Shown here in pieces: positions 47,843 through 62,605 of a stretch of 64,000 bases of DNA. The stretch comes from Monocercomonoides exilis. Its lineage: Eukaryota > Preaxostyla > Oxymonadida > Polymastigidae. The position numbers and the translations under genes were made by a program. The notes under the pieces are model-generated. The model made no database searches. It was not told where the DNA came from and worked only from the letters and a program-made list of their open reading frames with translations. The stretch's first letter is position 1. Each line of letters begins with the position of its first letter. The DNA lies in NCBI GenBank assembly GCA_001643675.2, contig LSRY02000030.1, forward strand, positions 62,001 to 126,000. The letters are read 5' to 3'.

Positions 47843-50800
47843 ATGCCCAAAGCAACAAAGTCCTCAGACACAAAGCATATAAAGATTTTAACCTTTGACA
47901 ATCCATCTGGGCACATTGATCTTACGATAGCACCACATTTGTCGAAACTGATTGTATTAATTTTTTGCATTTTTAATTTATATTTGATTTAATTAATGTT
48001 TTGATTTTATAATAAAATAAATAGTTACTCAATTTACAACCTGGAACTTTTATTAAAGGTCTCAGAACAGCTTCAAAAACACTCAAATCTTTTGTATGTG
48101 AAAATTCGCTACAATCTCTTTCAGTTCTTTTCGAGGGATATTTCGAAGATCCACGTGCAAAGAACAGTCATTCGTCTATACAACATAAGCATGGATTAAA
48201 GGAATCAAAATCAGAAAAAGAGTTTTCATTGCTTTTGGATTCAATGAGAGAATGGGGGCAATTAACGGTGCTTTCGCTTGCCCACAACAGAATTCAACGC
48301 ATAGACGATAGTTCAAAACGCTATTTTGATCAGCTAGGAAACATTACTTTTTTAAATTTGAGTCACAATCAAATTGAGGAAATCGGTGATTTTACGGGAT
48401 TAATTTCGCTTTCGGTTCTTGATTTAAGTTATAACAAACTTACTGTATGTCTTTTATGATTTTTTAATACATTTTATTTTCTTTATGCTTAGAATTTGCG
48501 TTCATTCAAAGCAGGCTTTATTCAGCGACTTATATTGTGTGTTCTTTTTAAAATTCATTTTTTTCCCCATCAAGGAGAACATTTTTACGCACATTTCTTA
48601 TTCAATTGCAGGACTGGAAATGCCTTAAATACTGTTGAAGGAATTCAGCAGTTGAAAGGATTGGAAAGCTTGGATTTGTCGAAAAATGAGATTAATTCCG
48701 TGGATAATCTGCGCCTTATTTCCAAACTTCCGCTTCAAACACTCTTTTTGACCGAAAATCCAATTGCACAGCAAGCAAATTACCGCATTCGCGTCTTTGC
48801 CTTATTTGCCACAAGAGAGGTGTCATTTTGCTTTCTTTTTTCTTTTAAAGATGGTGACAATCTTTATCATATAATTTTTCTGTTTTTTAATTTTTTTTGT
48901 TTTTTTCTTTTTTACCAATTAACCTTCCTTTCTTTCATGAAATTTCTATTCAACGCACTGTAAATTATTCACATTCTCACACATTTTCACACAAACTCAC
49001 ACAAACTCACATTCATCCACCACATCAAAGACGCTCATCGTCGATTCACATCCTTGTTCCAGCGATGAGTTAGAGGAAGTCTTCAGACAAAACCCTTCTC
49101 TCCGCCCAGCCGCCTTGCAAGTCATCACTCTTCACACAGACCCTGTTAAAACTGCAGACTCACCAGACACACAAAACACCCCAAACACACAACGCAAGCT
49201 GCTACAAGAGGCAACCACAGGGAAAAAAAGGAAGCTTACCGCAACGCCTTCCTCTGGTTCACTTCCTTCGTCTCCTTCGTATTCTCCTTTGCATTCTCCC
49301 AATTTGGGGTCGGTTCCACACGCACAGATTGTTTCTAACTGCAATGCCAACTGCTCAGAGAACATTCTTGCAGATGCGCTGCACAACTCACAAGGACAGA
49401 ACATCGATGGAACACTGCCTGTGAATGCATTCAATGCTAATGGTGGCAATGGATCTGTTAATAATGATATAGAGAATTCATCATCATCATCATCATCATC
49501 ATCTTTTTCTTCTTCTTCTGCAATAAGACCTCTTTTCTTTAGGAACCCTTTTGTTGCTTATTTTCTTGACGGAACACTGTCGAAACCAGCTGAACTAGGA
49601 ATGCCTTTAAGCAACAGCAGCAGCAGTAACCAATCATCATCATCAACAACATCTTCTAATGAAGAAAATGGATCATTTAGCAGAGCAGACTTCAATGAAC
49701 TGCCACAAGAACAGGCAGATGACACCAGCCGCAACGAAACCTCGCACGATTCAGCTTGTTCTCATAACTCTTCCAATTCATCATCATCATCTTCTTCTTC
49801 TTCAGCTTCTTCTTCTTTAAACAGAGAAAATTCACATCACAAGACACACGCCGAAGACAATGATGAACCGAATTCTCTTGTCAAATCATCCTCAAACGTA
49901 TCTCTTCCACAACTCCCTTCTTCTTCTTCTCTTTCCTCCATCTCTTCCAAATCGTCTTCTTCCTCTTCTCTTTCCTATCCACGCATCAAATCACAGCCAC
50001 AGCTGAATTTGCGCTCTTCTTCGACTCCTCCTCTTCTGACTCCTTCGCCTTCATCTCCTTCTTCTACTCTGATTTCTTCTCCTTCCATGTACAGAGCTTC
50101 GCTTGGTATTTCTTCTTCTTCTTCTTCTTCCTCTGCGTCTGCATCTGCTTCTTCTTCTCCATCATCATCTTCACTTTCAAATTCATCTAATGCATCATCA
50201 TCATCATCATCATCTTCTTCTTCTTCTCCTTCTTCTCGTACTTCTTCCACATCCAACGATATTCCTAATGCTGATGACCCTAATCCAATCTCCAAATACA
50301 TCAGCACACAATTATCATTCACCCAACTCTTCACAACAACATCAATTCATTCATCATCATCCTCCTCATCCTCATCATTATCTTCTTCTTCTTTTTCATT
50401 GACTTCTTCTTCTTCCTCTTCTTCTTCATTCTCTCTTGATTCTCTTGTGTTCATTCCAGATGTTGCCTTGCATCAGGCACAGGAGATGACTGACTATGTG
50501 GATGGGCTGAGTGAAACAGCCAAAGAAAAGCTGATGAAAACTCTGCACTCCAACATCGCTATTCAGAGGATGGAGAGCAACTTTGCTTCAATGATTGCTT
50601 CTTCTTCTTCTTCTTCTTTTTCTTCTTCTTCATCATCATCATCTTCCTCTTCCTCCTCTTCCTCTTCCAATGATTCTTCTGATTCTTCATTGAGAAGAAG
50701 AAGTCTCAAATCACATAGAAGTGTGCCTATGAACAGAAGAGCATTCGAAGAAGACAGCAGCATCGCCTTGTCAACACCTCCCAAAACGAGAGCTGGATTA

Positions 50801-53800
50801 TCCCGGCTTTCCTTCTCTTCTCCTTATTCTCCTCCTTCTTCTTTCTCTTCTTCTTCTTTCTCTTCTTCTTCTTCTTCTTTTAATTCACCCACATCACATC
50901 CATCTTCTCCTGCTCCTCTTCGAAACACACCTGCCAGACCTTCTCTCACAAACAGTGCTTCTTCTACAAATATCACATCAACTTCATCAACTTCATCTTC
51001 ACCATCTTCATCATCATCTTCCTCCTCCTCCTGTTCATCTTCTTCCTCTTCTTCTTCCTCTTCTTCCCACACCTCCTCCTCTTGTTCCTTCACCGACCTC
51101 GTCCTCAAATGCCCCAAGGGGATTAAGCGTCCAAAAGCAAAGCAGATGGTCTCTATGCTCATCACTATGCCCTCAGGTGCTGAGATTCAGATGCTCCGCG
51201 AGGGAACAGCTGTCACAGAGGCAGTCAGAACTGACCTGATCTTCCCGAAATTCATCACAACCGCAGAAGATTTGGTGCGTTTCCAGGAGACGAATGACTT
51301 GTCTGTGTTTTCTGAGTCTATGACATCGTCACACACTCCAACAATTCGCCATTCGGTCTCTTCAAGATTGCTTTCTCGCTCTGCCTCGCCTGCATTCAAT
51401 GCGAATGCGAGTGAGAAGGGGCTGCTTGAAACAAGCATACAGCCATTGAGTTTCGAAGGAGGAGGAAGAGAAGGAGGAAGTTGCGAAAGAGATGATGAAA
51501 CGATATCTCATTCATCCTCGTTCTCTTCCATGTCATCACTCACTCCTGATTCACCTGCTCACCGAACGTCTTTCTCTTCTTCTTCTTCTTCTTCCTCTTC
51601 TTCTACTGCATCTACACCCCGTTCATCTGTCTTCCTATCTCTCGATTCTTCTTCCTCTTCTTCCTCTCCTTCTTCCTCTCTTTCCTCTCTTCGCCCTCAA
51701 AGATTGCCTCCTTCCCTTGCCCCATTCATGTCTGATCGTCTTCCTCATTCATCTCGTCCTGTCCGTCTTTTCAACCCGTTCCGCAGACAAGAAATACGCC
51801 CGCATTCTTCTCGCTTTGCTCCTGTGAAGTACAGTGGCTTGCCCTCAGAAAAGGAGAAGAAAAGTGGAATTTATAATGAGGGAGAAGCAGGAGGAAGAGG
51901 AGAACAAGGGAAAGAAGAGGAGATTGTGATGGTGGAGACATCGAGAAACTCTGCGCTTTCGTCGCAGAAGGCGAAGCTGTTCAAATCGCACTTGTTCCAC
52001 TCGCTTTTCAAGGAGCTTCCGTTTCCTTCGATTCTTCTCCTCTCACGAAGCTACCAGATCCCTGCGCTATCCGCTTCTTTTGCCTCGTTTTCTGCTGTTG
52101 ACCAGCCTCGCCTTCAGTCTCAGCCTCAGTCTCAGCCTCAGTCTCAGCAGCAGCAGAAGAGGCAGCACCAGCTGATTGCGCTCTTTCAGCACACAAGAGC
52201 CATCACGGAGAGGGCGAAGCAGTGGCAGAGCGAAGAGCAGAAGCAGATGAAGTTACAAAGTCAAATGAATCAGATGAATCAGATGAATATCTCAAGTCAG
52301 TCAAACCAATTGAGCCAGCAGATACAACAAAGAATTCTATCTCAACAACAGCAAAGCCCCTCAAATGCTCTTCCTCAGCCTCTGAATGCGAAAGATGCAT
52401 ATTCAACAGACACACACATATCCAAACCACAATCACAATCGCAATCCCAATCCAATGAAGAACTCACAAAACCTCCCTGGCCTTCACTGATTGACAGTCT
52501 GCTTCTTGTGAGGCTGTCTGGTGAGCTGCACGAAGAGTTTGAGTCCAAATGGGTGATTGCCTTCAACTCCCTTTTGTCTCGCCACATCGTCCCACAGCCC
52601 ATCCTCATCACAGCATCAGACGAGCAGAGGCAGATGCTGTTTGCTCTGCTTTGTGGAGACACTCTGTTTTATCGGCTGGTTATAAGTGAAGTTAAAAAGG
52701 AGGATGTGCAAAGGAGGAGCAATGGCAGTTATGGAGGAGGAGGAAGAGGAGGAGAATGGCAATTGAGACAATACAGAGAAGAAGGAGGAAGAACGAAAGG
52801 ATCGTTTGATTTGCAGATTTCACAATCGACTTCCGAAAGGAAAGAAGTGCTCAACAAGTCTGAAATTTCTACAAATGATTCAGAAAGTGTGCAAACTGTG
52901 CTGATCCCCCATCATTTCCTGCTGAAGAACTGGTCACAGCATCTATGCGATTATGCTACTCTTTCACTTGCATGGTCAGGGGAACGCAATCCTTTCAATG
53001 CATCGTCGATTCATTCATTAGACAGTGGAAACGACAAACACACACAAAAACAGCTTGCTTTGGATGCGAAGCCGTATCCGCTGCTTTCTGATAATGCTAC
53101 ATTCTATCGAATAGAGACAGCTAATTCTGGTTCTGATGCTCAAACAAATGCACTTCAAATGCTCTATGCAAAGAATGATCCATCATTTTCTTATTCATCA
53201 TATTCTTCTTCTTCTTCAATGCAATCTTCCCCTTTCTCTTTCTCTTCTTCTTCCTCCACTCCTTTCACTTCAACATCCCATCAGCCATTCCACAGCAAAG
53301 AAGACGATACAATCGAAACAGCCTTCAGCAACTTCACAAATTTGGATGATGTTTTCCACAATTTGGAGCTGTCTATTGAACAAATCAGAAGGCAGAACCA
53401 ACTTGATGCTCATTCGCTGCATATCATTCACGACCTGAAATGGAAGCCCAAAGCAGAAGACGAGCACAAAGCTTGCCTCATTTCATCACTCGTTCCTTTG
53501 TCTGATTCGGACTCTGATTCAATTTCATCATCATCATCATCATTAACATCATCATCTTCTTCTCACTCTCTTCATCAACCCAACAATTCTAAACAAGCAA
53601 ACATCAATCTCACAACCCCAGATTCCCTCCAACCTTCACTCCATTCCTGTGAAGTGTCTGTTCTCTCTTACGTGCCTCAAAAGAATCAGCCGTCTTATCG
53701 CTGCCCGAAATGCGCTGCTCGTCACAAGCAATGCCGCTGCATCTACACAACACCCGTTGGCTACCTCCTCTTCAAAGGCATTTCACAAAGAATGCCTCTT

Positions 53801-56800
53801 CAGTCAGACACGAAGGAATTAAAGGGGAAAGAGAGAGATAAAGATAAAGACAAAGATAAAGACAAACACAGATTTTCACCAGAATCTCCTTCACACAGAA
53901 GAAACAAGCACACAAGAGATGTCAATGATCGCTTGTCTCAGTCACCTCCAAGCGTCCGAATGGGCTCAAGCTTCCCACGCCGCTCTTCTCTTTCTCCGCA
54001 GCCTGTTTCACCAGCATCCCCTGGCTCTCGGAGAAATACAAGAACACATTCGCATCTCTCCTCTGATCGCTCGGGCTCACTGTCACTGCACGGAATGCGT
54101 GTTAATTCTCCGGCTATCAGAGCAGCTTCTATTTCTCCGAATTCACCAAGTTCTCTTGCATCTCCATCGAATTCAAGTGATAAACACGAGATGTCGAAGA
54201 CTAATGATGGATTGACGTACAGAAAAGCACTATTTTTGAAGAGATCTTCTTTTCCTTTGGTTTATGCGCCTTTCTCAAAGAGACAGGTTTCAAAGATATA
54301 CTCACTGAACAGCTCAAGCCAGATGCTATCTTTTCTTTTCTCGAATCACCCAATGCAATCTCATTCATTTCAATTATCTTGCTTCAAAAGGGATAAAACG
54401 GAAAAAGCAGATAAAAATGATAAAGAAGATGCAACAGCATCTAACCTGTCCAGTGAATCACAAAACCATACATTAGTATTATTCAACGAAGCACCAGATG
54501 CTGCAAAGATGGCAATTTCGATGCTTTCAAACACAGCTCCTCCGACTCTTCTCTTTACAGCCAGCTTGATTGCACTCACAGAACTTGTCTCTGCTTTCTC
54601 CACCAGCGTCGTTCGCTTCATTGTTTCCCTGTCGAACTCTCAAACACCTTCAGAAGCAGACATTGCGACATTCAACAGATCGCTGAAACCTTCACATTCC
54701 AGAAAGAAGTCGCAAAAGATGGACATTTTCATGTCTCCATCACCTCCTCTGAGGGATTTTACAACCACAAGCAGACCAGCATCCCCCTTTTCTCTTTCAC
54801 GAAGACATTCAATTAAGCAAGCAGATGAAGTGGCATTGGGACAGTCTCAAGCATTTGCACAAGCCCAGCATGCACCAAAACACTCTTCTTCTGCTTCTGC
54901 ACTGCCTACCTTTGAACCCTCCTGTTTCACATCATCATCATCATCATCAACCTCTCCTTCTTCTTCATCTTCCTCTTCTGAGATGTTTGTATCCTCACCA
55001 TCTTCCATGAAGCCCACCTCCTTTGAGCCCATCAGCACGCCCCAAAGGCCTCTTTCTATGCGAGCCATGCCCGAGCAGTTGGACTTGATACGCTCTCCAG
55101 TGAATCCTCAGGCTGGCTATGGAAAGACACAAGGAGAGGCAGCAACAGCACTGTCTGTGTTAAACTCTGATGTGAGCGAGGGGGCAGATGCACTTTCATT
55201 CAACCCACTCAGCTCCTCGTCGCTTCAGAACCAGATGGCTCAATCATCGTCTGCTGGCACAAGTCAGCAGGAAGTGTCGTTTCTGGCTGACTCAGATTCA
55301 GCAACGCAGTTTGATAGATCATCAACTTTGACTTGTGGAAATTCAGTTTCAAACACAAGTTCAAATATAAGTTCAATTTCAAACACAACAGAAACATCAA
55401 GTCAACCTCCATCTTCCACAGTGAAGACTCAGTCCACCTTGGAAACAGCAAAGATCCTCCAACTTTCGTGGCTAAAGATGGACTTTGCAGTGCAGATGCA
55501 TCCCAATTACCTGTCGCTGAGCAAGTCGCAGTGGATGTTTGACGAGAAACAGCAAGTGGTGAAGACACACCGCAGACATCGCAACAATGTTGGGCCTCCG
55601 ATTTCGCAGACTGTAAATGTGACAGACGAGAACACATTGATGGGCACACTGTTTATGATCAACAACAAAAACCCTGCTGACTCTGATTACGACTCCAGCG
55701 AAGATGATTCCAACTGCTCCAGCAGTGAAGATGCAGAAGAAGGGAAAGCAGCTACCAGTGAGGATGATCAGAACTCATCATCCACGCATTCTCCTTCACT
55801 CTCCATGCCTTCTTTCTCTTCTCCCTCGCCTGTTCCTGCTGCTGTTCCTGGATCATCTTCTTCTCCTTTCCCCCAGTCTCCACAGTTCCGTCCATTCACT
55901 CAGCAAATTGAGAACCCTGTTCAGTTTTGCTCTTTCTCACCATCAACAAAACCTTCCCATGCTCCTCTGACACACCCGCGCAGAAGGCCGAAGAAGCCGT
56001 CGTTTCCCACTCAGCACTATCCGCTCATTACACAATCACCTCCTCCTCAAATGAGCAACCAGTCTTTCCCATCTTCTCCCACAATAGCTCCATCATCAGG
56101 GCGAAGAAGATTGCACTCAAAGAAGCTGAGGAGACAGGCACACCAGATCATCGAGGATGACAGCGAAGACATTACAGAACTGAGTGAGAAGAAGCAGATA
56201 GACAAGATCTACTCGAAAGTGAGTCTGCTGATGAACTCAGAGGCTGAGCTCAAGAGAATACGGGGACTGTCTGAGTGTTGTGATGGACTGACTACATTCA
56301 GGAAGACACTATCTTCACTGCCACCACTCGTCAACCCGAACGGCATTCAACTGGATGCATTGATTCAGTCGCTCACAAAAACAGAGGGTGAATGGGACAG
56401 AGGAATCAAGCAGCTATCTGCAGTGCAGGCGCTGGAGAACCAGAGAGCGAAGGAGAAAGAGAAAGGGAAGGACAAATCAGGGTCGGCGTCTTTGATCAAT
56501 CCGACTGATGATCCAGAAGCACTGGTGCCTCTGAGACAGGAGAGATTGGACTGCATTTTGTTTGTGAGGCAGCTGTTTAGATTGGCTCATACAGTCGATT
56601 TGGAGAAACTGTTTAAGAACAGGAGCTTCCAGGCACACATGCGGAAGAATATGAAATTGAGGCAGATAACAATATCGATTGCGCTGGGGCAGATGGATGA
56701 GATGGAGTATCGCTTCAGAACATTCAAGAAGATGAAGTATGAAGCACAGCACACACAACAGTTGATGCAGCAGCAAATGGAACAGGAACAATTGCAAAAG

Positions 56801-59800
56801 CAACAACAGCAACAACAAAATCAGAATCAGGAGCAGGAGCATAACGAAGAAGGAGGAACAGGAGAAGTTAGTGAGAACGGAGCAGATAAACTGAATGCAA
56901 GTGAAAATACAACAAGCGTTGAGAATGATGATTCAACTCAAACACAAAGCGAAAAGCAGACATCAACAAATACTACAATGACAATTTCATCCACACCATC
57001 TACAAGTACTCTATCTGCTTTAGAACCAAATAATATGTCTCTGAGCTATACCTATTCATTCTCCAATATGTCATCACCAATGTCATCAACATTATCATCA
57101 TCACTATCATCAGCATCTATATCGACAACTCCACTTCCTCAACAGCCTTCTCTTCCAAAGGCCTCGCGCATTGTCTCTCTGGCAATTGGTTTGTATCCCT
57201 CCCTTCGCGCCTCCCATGATGTGCTGACGAAAGCTTATCTGCCGACCAGCTCCGCCCCGCCTGGCTTTGTGCAGCAAGTGCGTGGTGCGTCTCTGAGAGA
57301 CTACAGAAACAGCTTTGCACTCGCCACATACACTCAGCTGCCGAACCATCTGCAAGCTGCCAGCCCGATTCCGGTGGCATACCAATACGGCTCTACTGCA
57401 TCGACAGCAGCAGCAATTGGGACAAGCGCCCAGGGCATGCAGCCACAACCTCTGCAGAAATCTTTGAATCCGCCTCGTGCTGTCACAGGATCACCGATTC
57501 TGTCATTCAATTCTTCCACTCTTGGCGACGATAGCAGGGCACCTCTCCCAATGCCCATTCAACAGCCCATCTCCATCCACAGACAAAGCATGGATCTGAG
57601 CAAAGAAAGTGGAGAAGGAGGCAACAATGCAGAGTTTACAGAGGATGCAAGCGAACAGGAAAGCTGGGCGGGTCAAACAGGAAGCTTTTGCACTCCAGTG
57701 TCGATTGGATCTCGTGGCCTGAGTGGGATGAGTGGAGTCAGTGGAGTCAGTGGAATGAGCGGGATATACAATGATAAGGACATGACCTGTGGAACTGGGC
57801 TGTCTGTGAGAAGGAATTCAATGTATCCAGAGGATGCAGCGATGATTTCCGAGGGAATGTCAAATGGCTCGAACCAATTCAGAAGGCCAGGTGCTCAACA
57901 ACCTGACGGATCAAACGGAATTGCATCGAGTATTTTCAACGCAATCACAGATTCTTCTGTTGGCTTGCCAAATGATTCAATGAATCCATCATCGGTCTCA
58001 TCGATTGCGCTGTCTGCTAACTCAGGAATATACAAGACACCCAGCTTTTTGGATACCTCCACTGCATCCTCATATGCGGAGCATCATTTCCCTCGTCCTG
58101 TTCCTCTGAACAGCTCAACCAGGCAGCAGCAACAGCAGCTGGTCCAACAGCCGCAAATGCAATTTTCTCAGCAAGGGCAGATAAAGTCACTTTCTTCGAG
58201 ATCATATTCTGTCTCATTCATGCAATCTGCACAGGCTGATCAGAATGTCACGATGGATGTGCACCCATCATCTGTCCACACACTCACATCAGCACACTCC
58301 TCTTCTTCTCCTCTTTCGCCTGCTTCTCCTTTCTCTCCGCTTTCCCCGCTTTCTCCAACATCCCCACAGCACTCACAGCACTCACATCACTTGCACCACA
58401 CACCCACCACTTCCAACTCCTCTAACAAAGAACAGTTTTCTTCTCCTTCTCGTTCCTCTCGCGCTCTCCCCAGTCTTTTCTCTGATTCCAACAACGCCTC
58501 GCTTTACTCTGAACAGCTGCCCATCAGTTCTTCCTCTGCCTCTTATGCCCCAATGCCATCAATTGTGTCAACAGTCGACAATGTGGCGCTGCTCCACCGG
58601 CGCAGCATGGACGATCCGAATGTGTCTCCGCTGCTGTCTGACCAAGCAGGTGACAGCACACCTGACTCATTCTATCAGAGCCAGTCCTCGCAGCTGTCTT
58701 CAGAACACAGCAACAAGCTGAACTCTTTGCAAATGCCATTCCCTGGCCATTCGCCTTCACCTTCTCCAGAGTTAACGCTGGACAAAGCATACTCCATTTC
58801 GCTGTCTGAAGGAGAACGCACAATGTCCTCATTCTCTTCCTACTTCGCACTCACTGAGCAGCAAAGCAGACACACACAGCCGGCTTTCCTTCTTTCACAT
58901 GCAGAGCATCGCAATCTGACAAGGCATTTTGCCGAGCAGCTGCAGTCAATTCCACTCAGTTTTGGAGCACATTCAGCTTTCTGCTCGTTCGATTTTGGTG
59001 TGTTGGGCGTTATTTTAGGGGAGGAGGCAGAAGAAGCAGAAGAGGAAGGAGACAAAGAGAAAGAGATCTATATGAGCGAAGGAGCAGACAGAAGAAGGAA
59101 GCAGGTGAAGCGGATGAAGATGGAAGTGACAGGGAAAACATACTCCACATACCACAAACAGAAAGGAAGCGACATTCAACCAGTGAATGGGCAAAGCGAT
59201 TCCTCTGAGCGGAAGATGAAGCGAGCCAAAACCGCGTTCCTGTCTTCATCACAGCAGCCACTCAGCTCTGTGGACTTCCTCGGCTGCCCCGTCTGCTTCC
59301 GCTCATTCATCAGGGCGCATGTTTTATCGATGGTTGAGATTGGGAAAGCATTCAGCAGGAGTGTTTCTCTGATTAAACAGCACTCGTTTTTCATTTTTAG
59401 TGTCTGCAGGCAGAAGGAGAATAAAGATGCAACTGGGTTTAGAACAGATAGGCAGAGAGGGAGTGAGGAGAGGAATGGGGTGAATGGAATCAGCTATAGG
59501 AAGATGGGGCTTGTGGAATATAATGCCAATCTTGCAAGTCAGAATGGAGAAGCGACAATTAGCACTTCAAATAACTTTAAATCGCAAAGTTACACATCAT
59601 TTGAAACATTGCTGCAAAAGATAAGTGTTGGCCCCAGTCAGATACAGAATGCTACTCCGCTCACACATGAAGAGCAATCTCTTTGGCATTCATTCTATTT
59701 ACTTCATGTGTCAAATGGAGTTACAAGCAACAAAACTCCGATTTTTTGTGATTCTTCTTCGAGTGAATCAAAAACAGTCAATAATCGATTGCCACTATCA

Positions 59801-61713
59801 CACCAGGAGCAAACTCCAGTCTGCACAGCAATAAATCTGTCTTCTCTTTACAATCTGTGCACTTTTTCGCAAATGCAGAAGAAGAATCAGCTGTTTAAAC
59901 CATCCATTCTTCAAACTGCACCATCACAGCTTCACACTCAGTTTCAGAATCATTCTCAGATACAACCTCAACTACAACCTCAATCTCAACCTCAATCTCT
60001 CACTCGGTTCAGAGTCCATTGCCTTCCATCGTTCCACTCAAGACGACTTCTGCCTGTTCTCATTCCGTCTGTCCCTCTCCCGTTTCCTCAATCGCTTGAA
60101 CATCCAACGTCTTTGAGTGTGATGAAGATGTTGTTTTGTGACAGCCAATCTCCAATTGTCATATTTCCACTCACAGCAATCAAGTCAGTGAAGGTTGTTT
60201 CTGATGCACAAGTGATGAATTCTCAAGTGTCTGATCATCCAATGCCTCTTTCATCTTCTCTTCCTGGCACTTCTTCCTTGTCTCATTCTTCTCGTCTTCC
60301 TTTTGCTCGCATCGAGAACAATGAAACTAATCACAGTGATGTTGGCTCGCTTTCTTCTTCCTTCTTCGACAGCTCCTTCCGCACCGATCATATTGCCCTG
60401 ATGCTTCCCAATTGTAATTCACAGTTCAAAGAAAGAATTCAGAATGAACAACTTTCAACTCTTGCTCTGCCTACACTTGCATCAGATTCTGAAGCAGCAT
60501 CTGCTTCTATGCCTTCTTCTTCTTCTGCTTCTTTGTCTTCTTCTTCTCCTCCTCAATCGAAAAAGCGTTCAGTTCTTGAACCAATTTCGAAGCATATTTT
60601 CCCATCGAACATTCCCAAAGAAATCGCACAAATTCTTCAGAAGCTGTCTAAAGATGATGAAACATATGTGAATGCATTCAATCCACGACGAAACAGTTCT
60701 GATGTAAAGATGGGATTAGCTCATAATACTGCCTCTATTTCTGTTTCTTCTTCTTCTTCTTCTTCTTCTTCTTCTTCTTCTTCTTCTTCTTCTTCTTCTT
60801 CTTCTTCTTCTTCTTCTTCTTCTTCTTCTTCTCAATCGCCTTTTCACTCTCCTGCTTCTTCTCCCTCTGCTTCTCCTCTGTCTTCTCCTTCTCCTTTTCT
60901 TTCTCCTTCCTTTTCTCCTTCTCCTTCTCCTTCTTCCTCATTCGACTCATCTTCCACAGCTCCTTTGCTCCTTCCTTCTCCTTTCAATCTGCCGCAACCA
61001 AATTCAAAGGAAATCGAAGTTCCTCTTTTTAAAGGTGTCCAATGGGATACTCTTGCCCATCTCATTCAAACTTTCTTTTCTTCCTTCAGAGAAACAAGAA
61101 TGAAGAAGTCAAACGCTTTATCACTCGAACTGCTTCTTCGCCCAGAAAATAACAGAGCTAATCAAAATCCTTCGGTTCTTTCTCCTTTTCCTTCTTCTTC
61201 TGATATGCCAACTTCTTCTTCTTCATATCTGGAAGAAGAGAAACATAATATTTCCTCTTCTTTTGCTGCAGTTAAGAGCCATCCTTTGAGCTTCTTGCTG
61301 CCTTTTTCGTTTGTCAATCAGCTGTCTGTAAATGCCAATGCTGAAAAGAATTCCTTACAGCATTTTTCTGTTTCGGGTGTTAGTAATAGTAATAATAATG
61401 ATATTTCTTCTTCTTTTGCTTCTTCTTCTTCTTCTCTTTCATCATCCTCCATTTCTTCTTCTCCTTCTCCTTCTTCTTCTTCCTCTACCTCTTCATATTC
61501 TTTATCTTTTGCTTTCCATTCCTTTGTCCCACTTCGAAGTTTTATTGCTTACATTTCTGCATTTTCTGTGCTTGTACAGAATGAGCTAATGAACAGACAA
61601 AAAGAACATCTGAATTCATCTGGCAGTTCAAAGCAATCAGCTTCGACTGCCTCTATTCGATCTCTTTCTGGTGAACATGGCTCATCTTCTTATTCTTCTG
61701 CACCTTCTTCTTT

Positions 61714-61749
<36 letters not shown>

Positions 61750-62605
61750 TTCTTCTTCTTCTTCTTCCTCTTCCTCTTCTTCCTCTTCTTCTACTTCCTC
61801 TTCTTCTTCTTCTATTTCTTCTTTTTATCCTTCATTATTCTTCTCGTTCCTTCACAATATTCCATCAAACACACAAGAACACATCACAACAAACACGAAT
61901 CAATTGATTTCCAACCAGAACTTTCACATTCAGCTGCTCAATCCATTCGAATGGCTTGTTCTCTTCTTTGAACAGCAGAATCGCAGACTCACTTCTGAAT
62001 TTTTATTCAAAATACACTCAATTTCATTGTATCGTCCTTCAACCTCATTCTATTTGATGAGAAAAACAAACAAAAATAAATCGAAGAAGAAGGTTAACAA
62101 GAAGCAGATGACGTCACATGAGATGCAGAATATGCCTTCTTTGCTTTCTTCTTCTTCTTCTTCCTCTTCTTCTTTCCGTTCCTCTTCATCTTCATCTTTA
62201 TCTCGTAGAAATGAGCCATATAAGCAATTTGCTACTTCCTCTTACACAGACCCCTCGCTTCTCTCTCTCCGTTCTTCTTCTTCTTCTTCTTCTTCTTCTT
62301 CTTCCTTTTATCAGCAACAAATGTTATTATCTTCTAGATTCTCAAGCTCATTGCTTGGAAATACAAATACTTCATCATTGTCTTCTTCTTCTTCTTCTTC
62401 TATTTATCCTTCTCATTCTTCTTCACATTTGATTTCTTCTTCTCATTCAATTTCTAATTCTCATCCAAATTCTGCTTATTTGAGCCCTTCTTCAGATGGA
62501 TTGGACTATCTCTTGAATAAATGCGAGGTGACTTTCGTGTTCTCTTCTTGCCGGCAAGCAGACCTATTTGCCAATCTCATTGAAGCAACAAACTTCGTTT
62601 ATTAA
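47843..62605 (+). CDS. Giant LRR-polyserine protein (4785 residues)
   Basis: Exons 47843-47953, 48025-48444, 48493-48536, 48612-48819 and 49031-62605 (introns 71, 48, 75, 211 nt) sum to 14358 nt. Residues about 105-250 hold six SDS22-type leucine-rich repeats (LTVLSLAHNRIQRI, ITFLNLSHNQIEEI, LSVLDLSYNKLTNL, IQRLILTGNAL, LESLDLSKNEI, LQTLFLTENPI) and an LRR cap (YRIRVFALFATRETLIVD). The last exon is 13.6 kb without an intron: long Ser tracts, SQPQ repeats, and islands of ordinary sequence. These include a Cys cluster YRCPKCAARHKQCRC (about 1815), LGCPVCFRSF (about 3680), a PH-like strand pattern (SLSVMKMLFCDSQSPIVIFP), and the C-terminal VTFVFSSCRQADLFANLIEA. LRR followed by PH-like pieces recalls STK11IP/nischarin proteins, but this is weak. 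Spurious frames in the Ser tracts were ignored. Confidence 0.8.
60744..60832 (+). repeat. Pure TCT trinucleotide run encoding polyserine
   Basis: About 29 uninterrupted TCT units in the giant LRR gene. Other Ser tracts in the same exon mix TCA, TCT and TCC, for example TCA runs near 49478, 50190 and 61712. The pure run is probably the most recent and most length-variable. Confidence 0.9.

Noticed and set aside
49132-62432. Many open frames antisense or out of frame within the giant LRR exon (poly-Leu, poly-Glu, poly-Asp and His-rich)
   Set aside because: They are shadows of TCT/TCA repeats; their residues are those forced by reading the same triplets in other frames.
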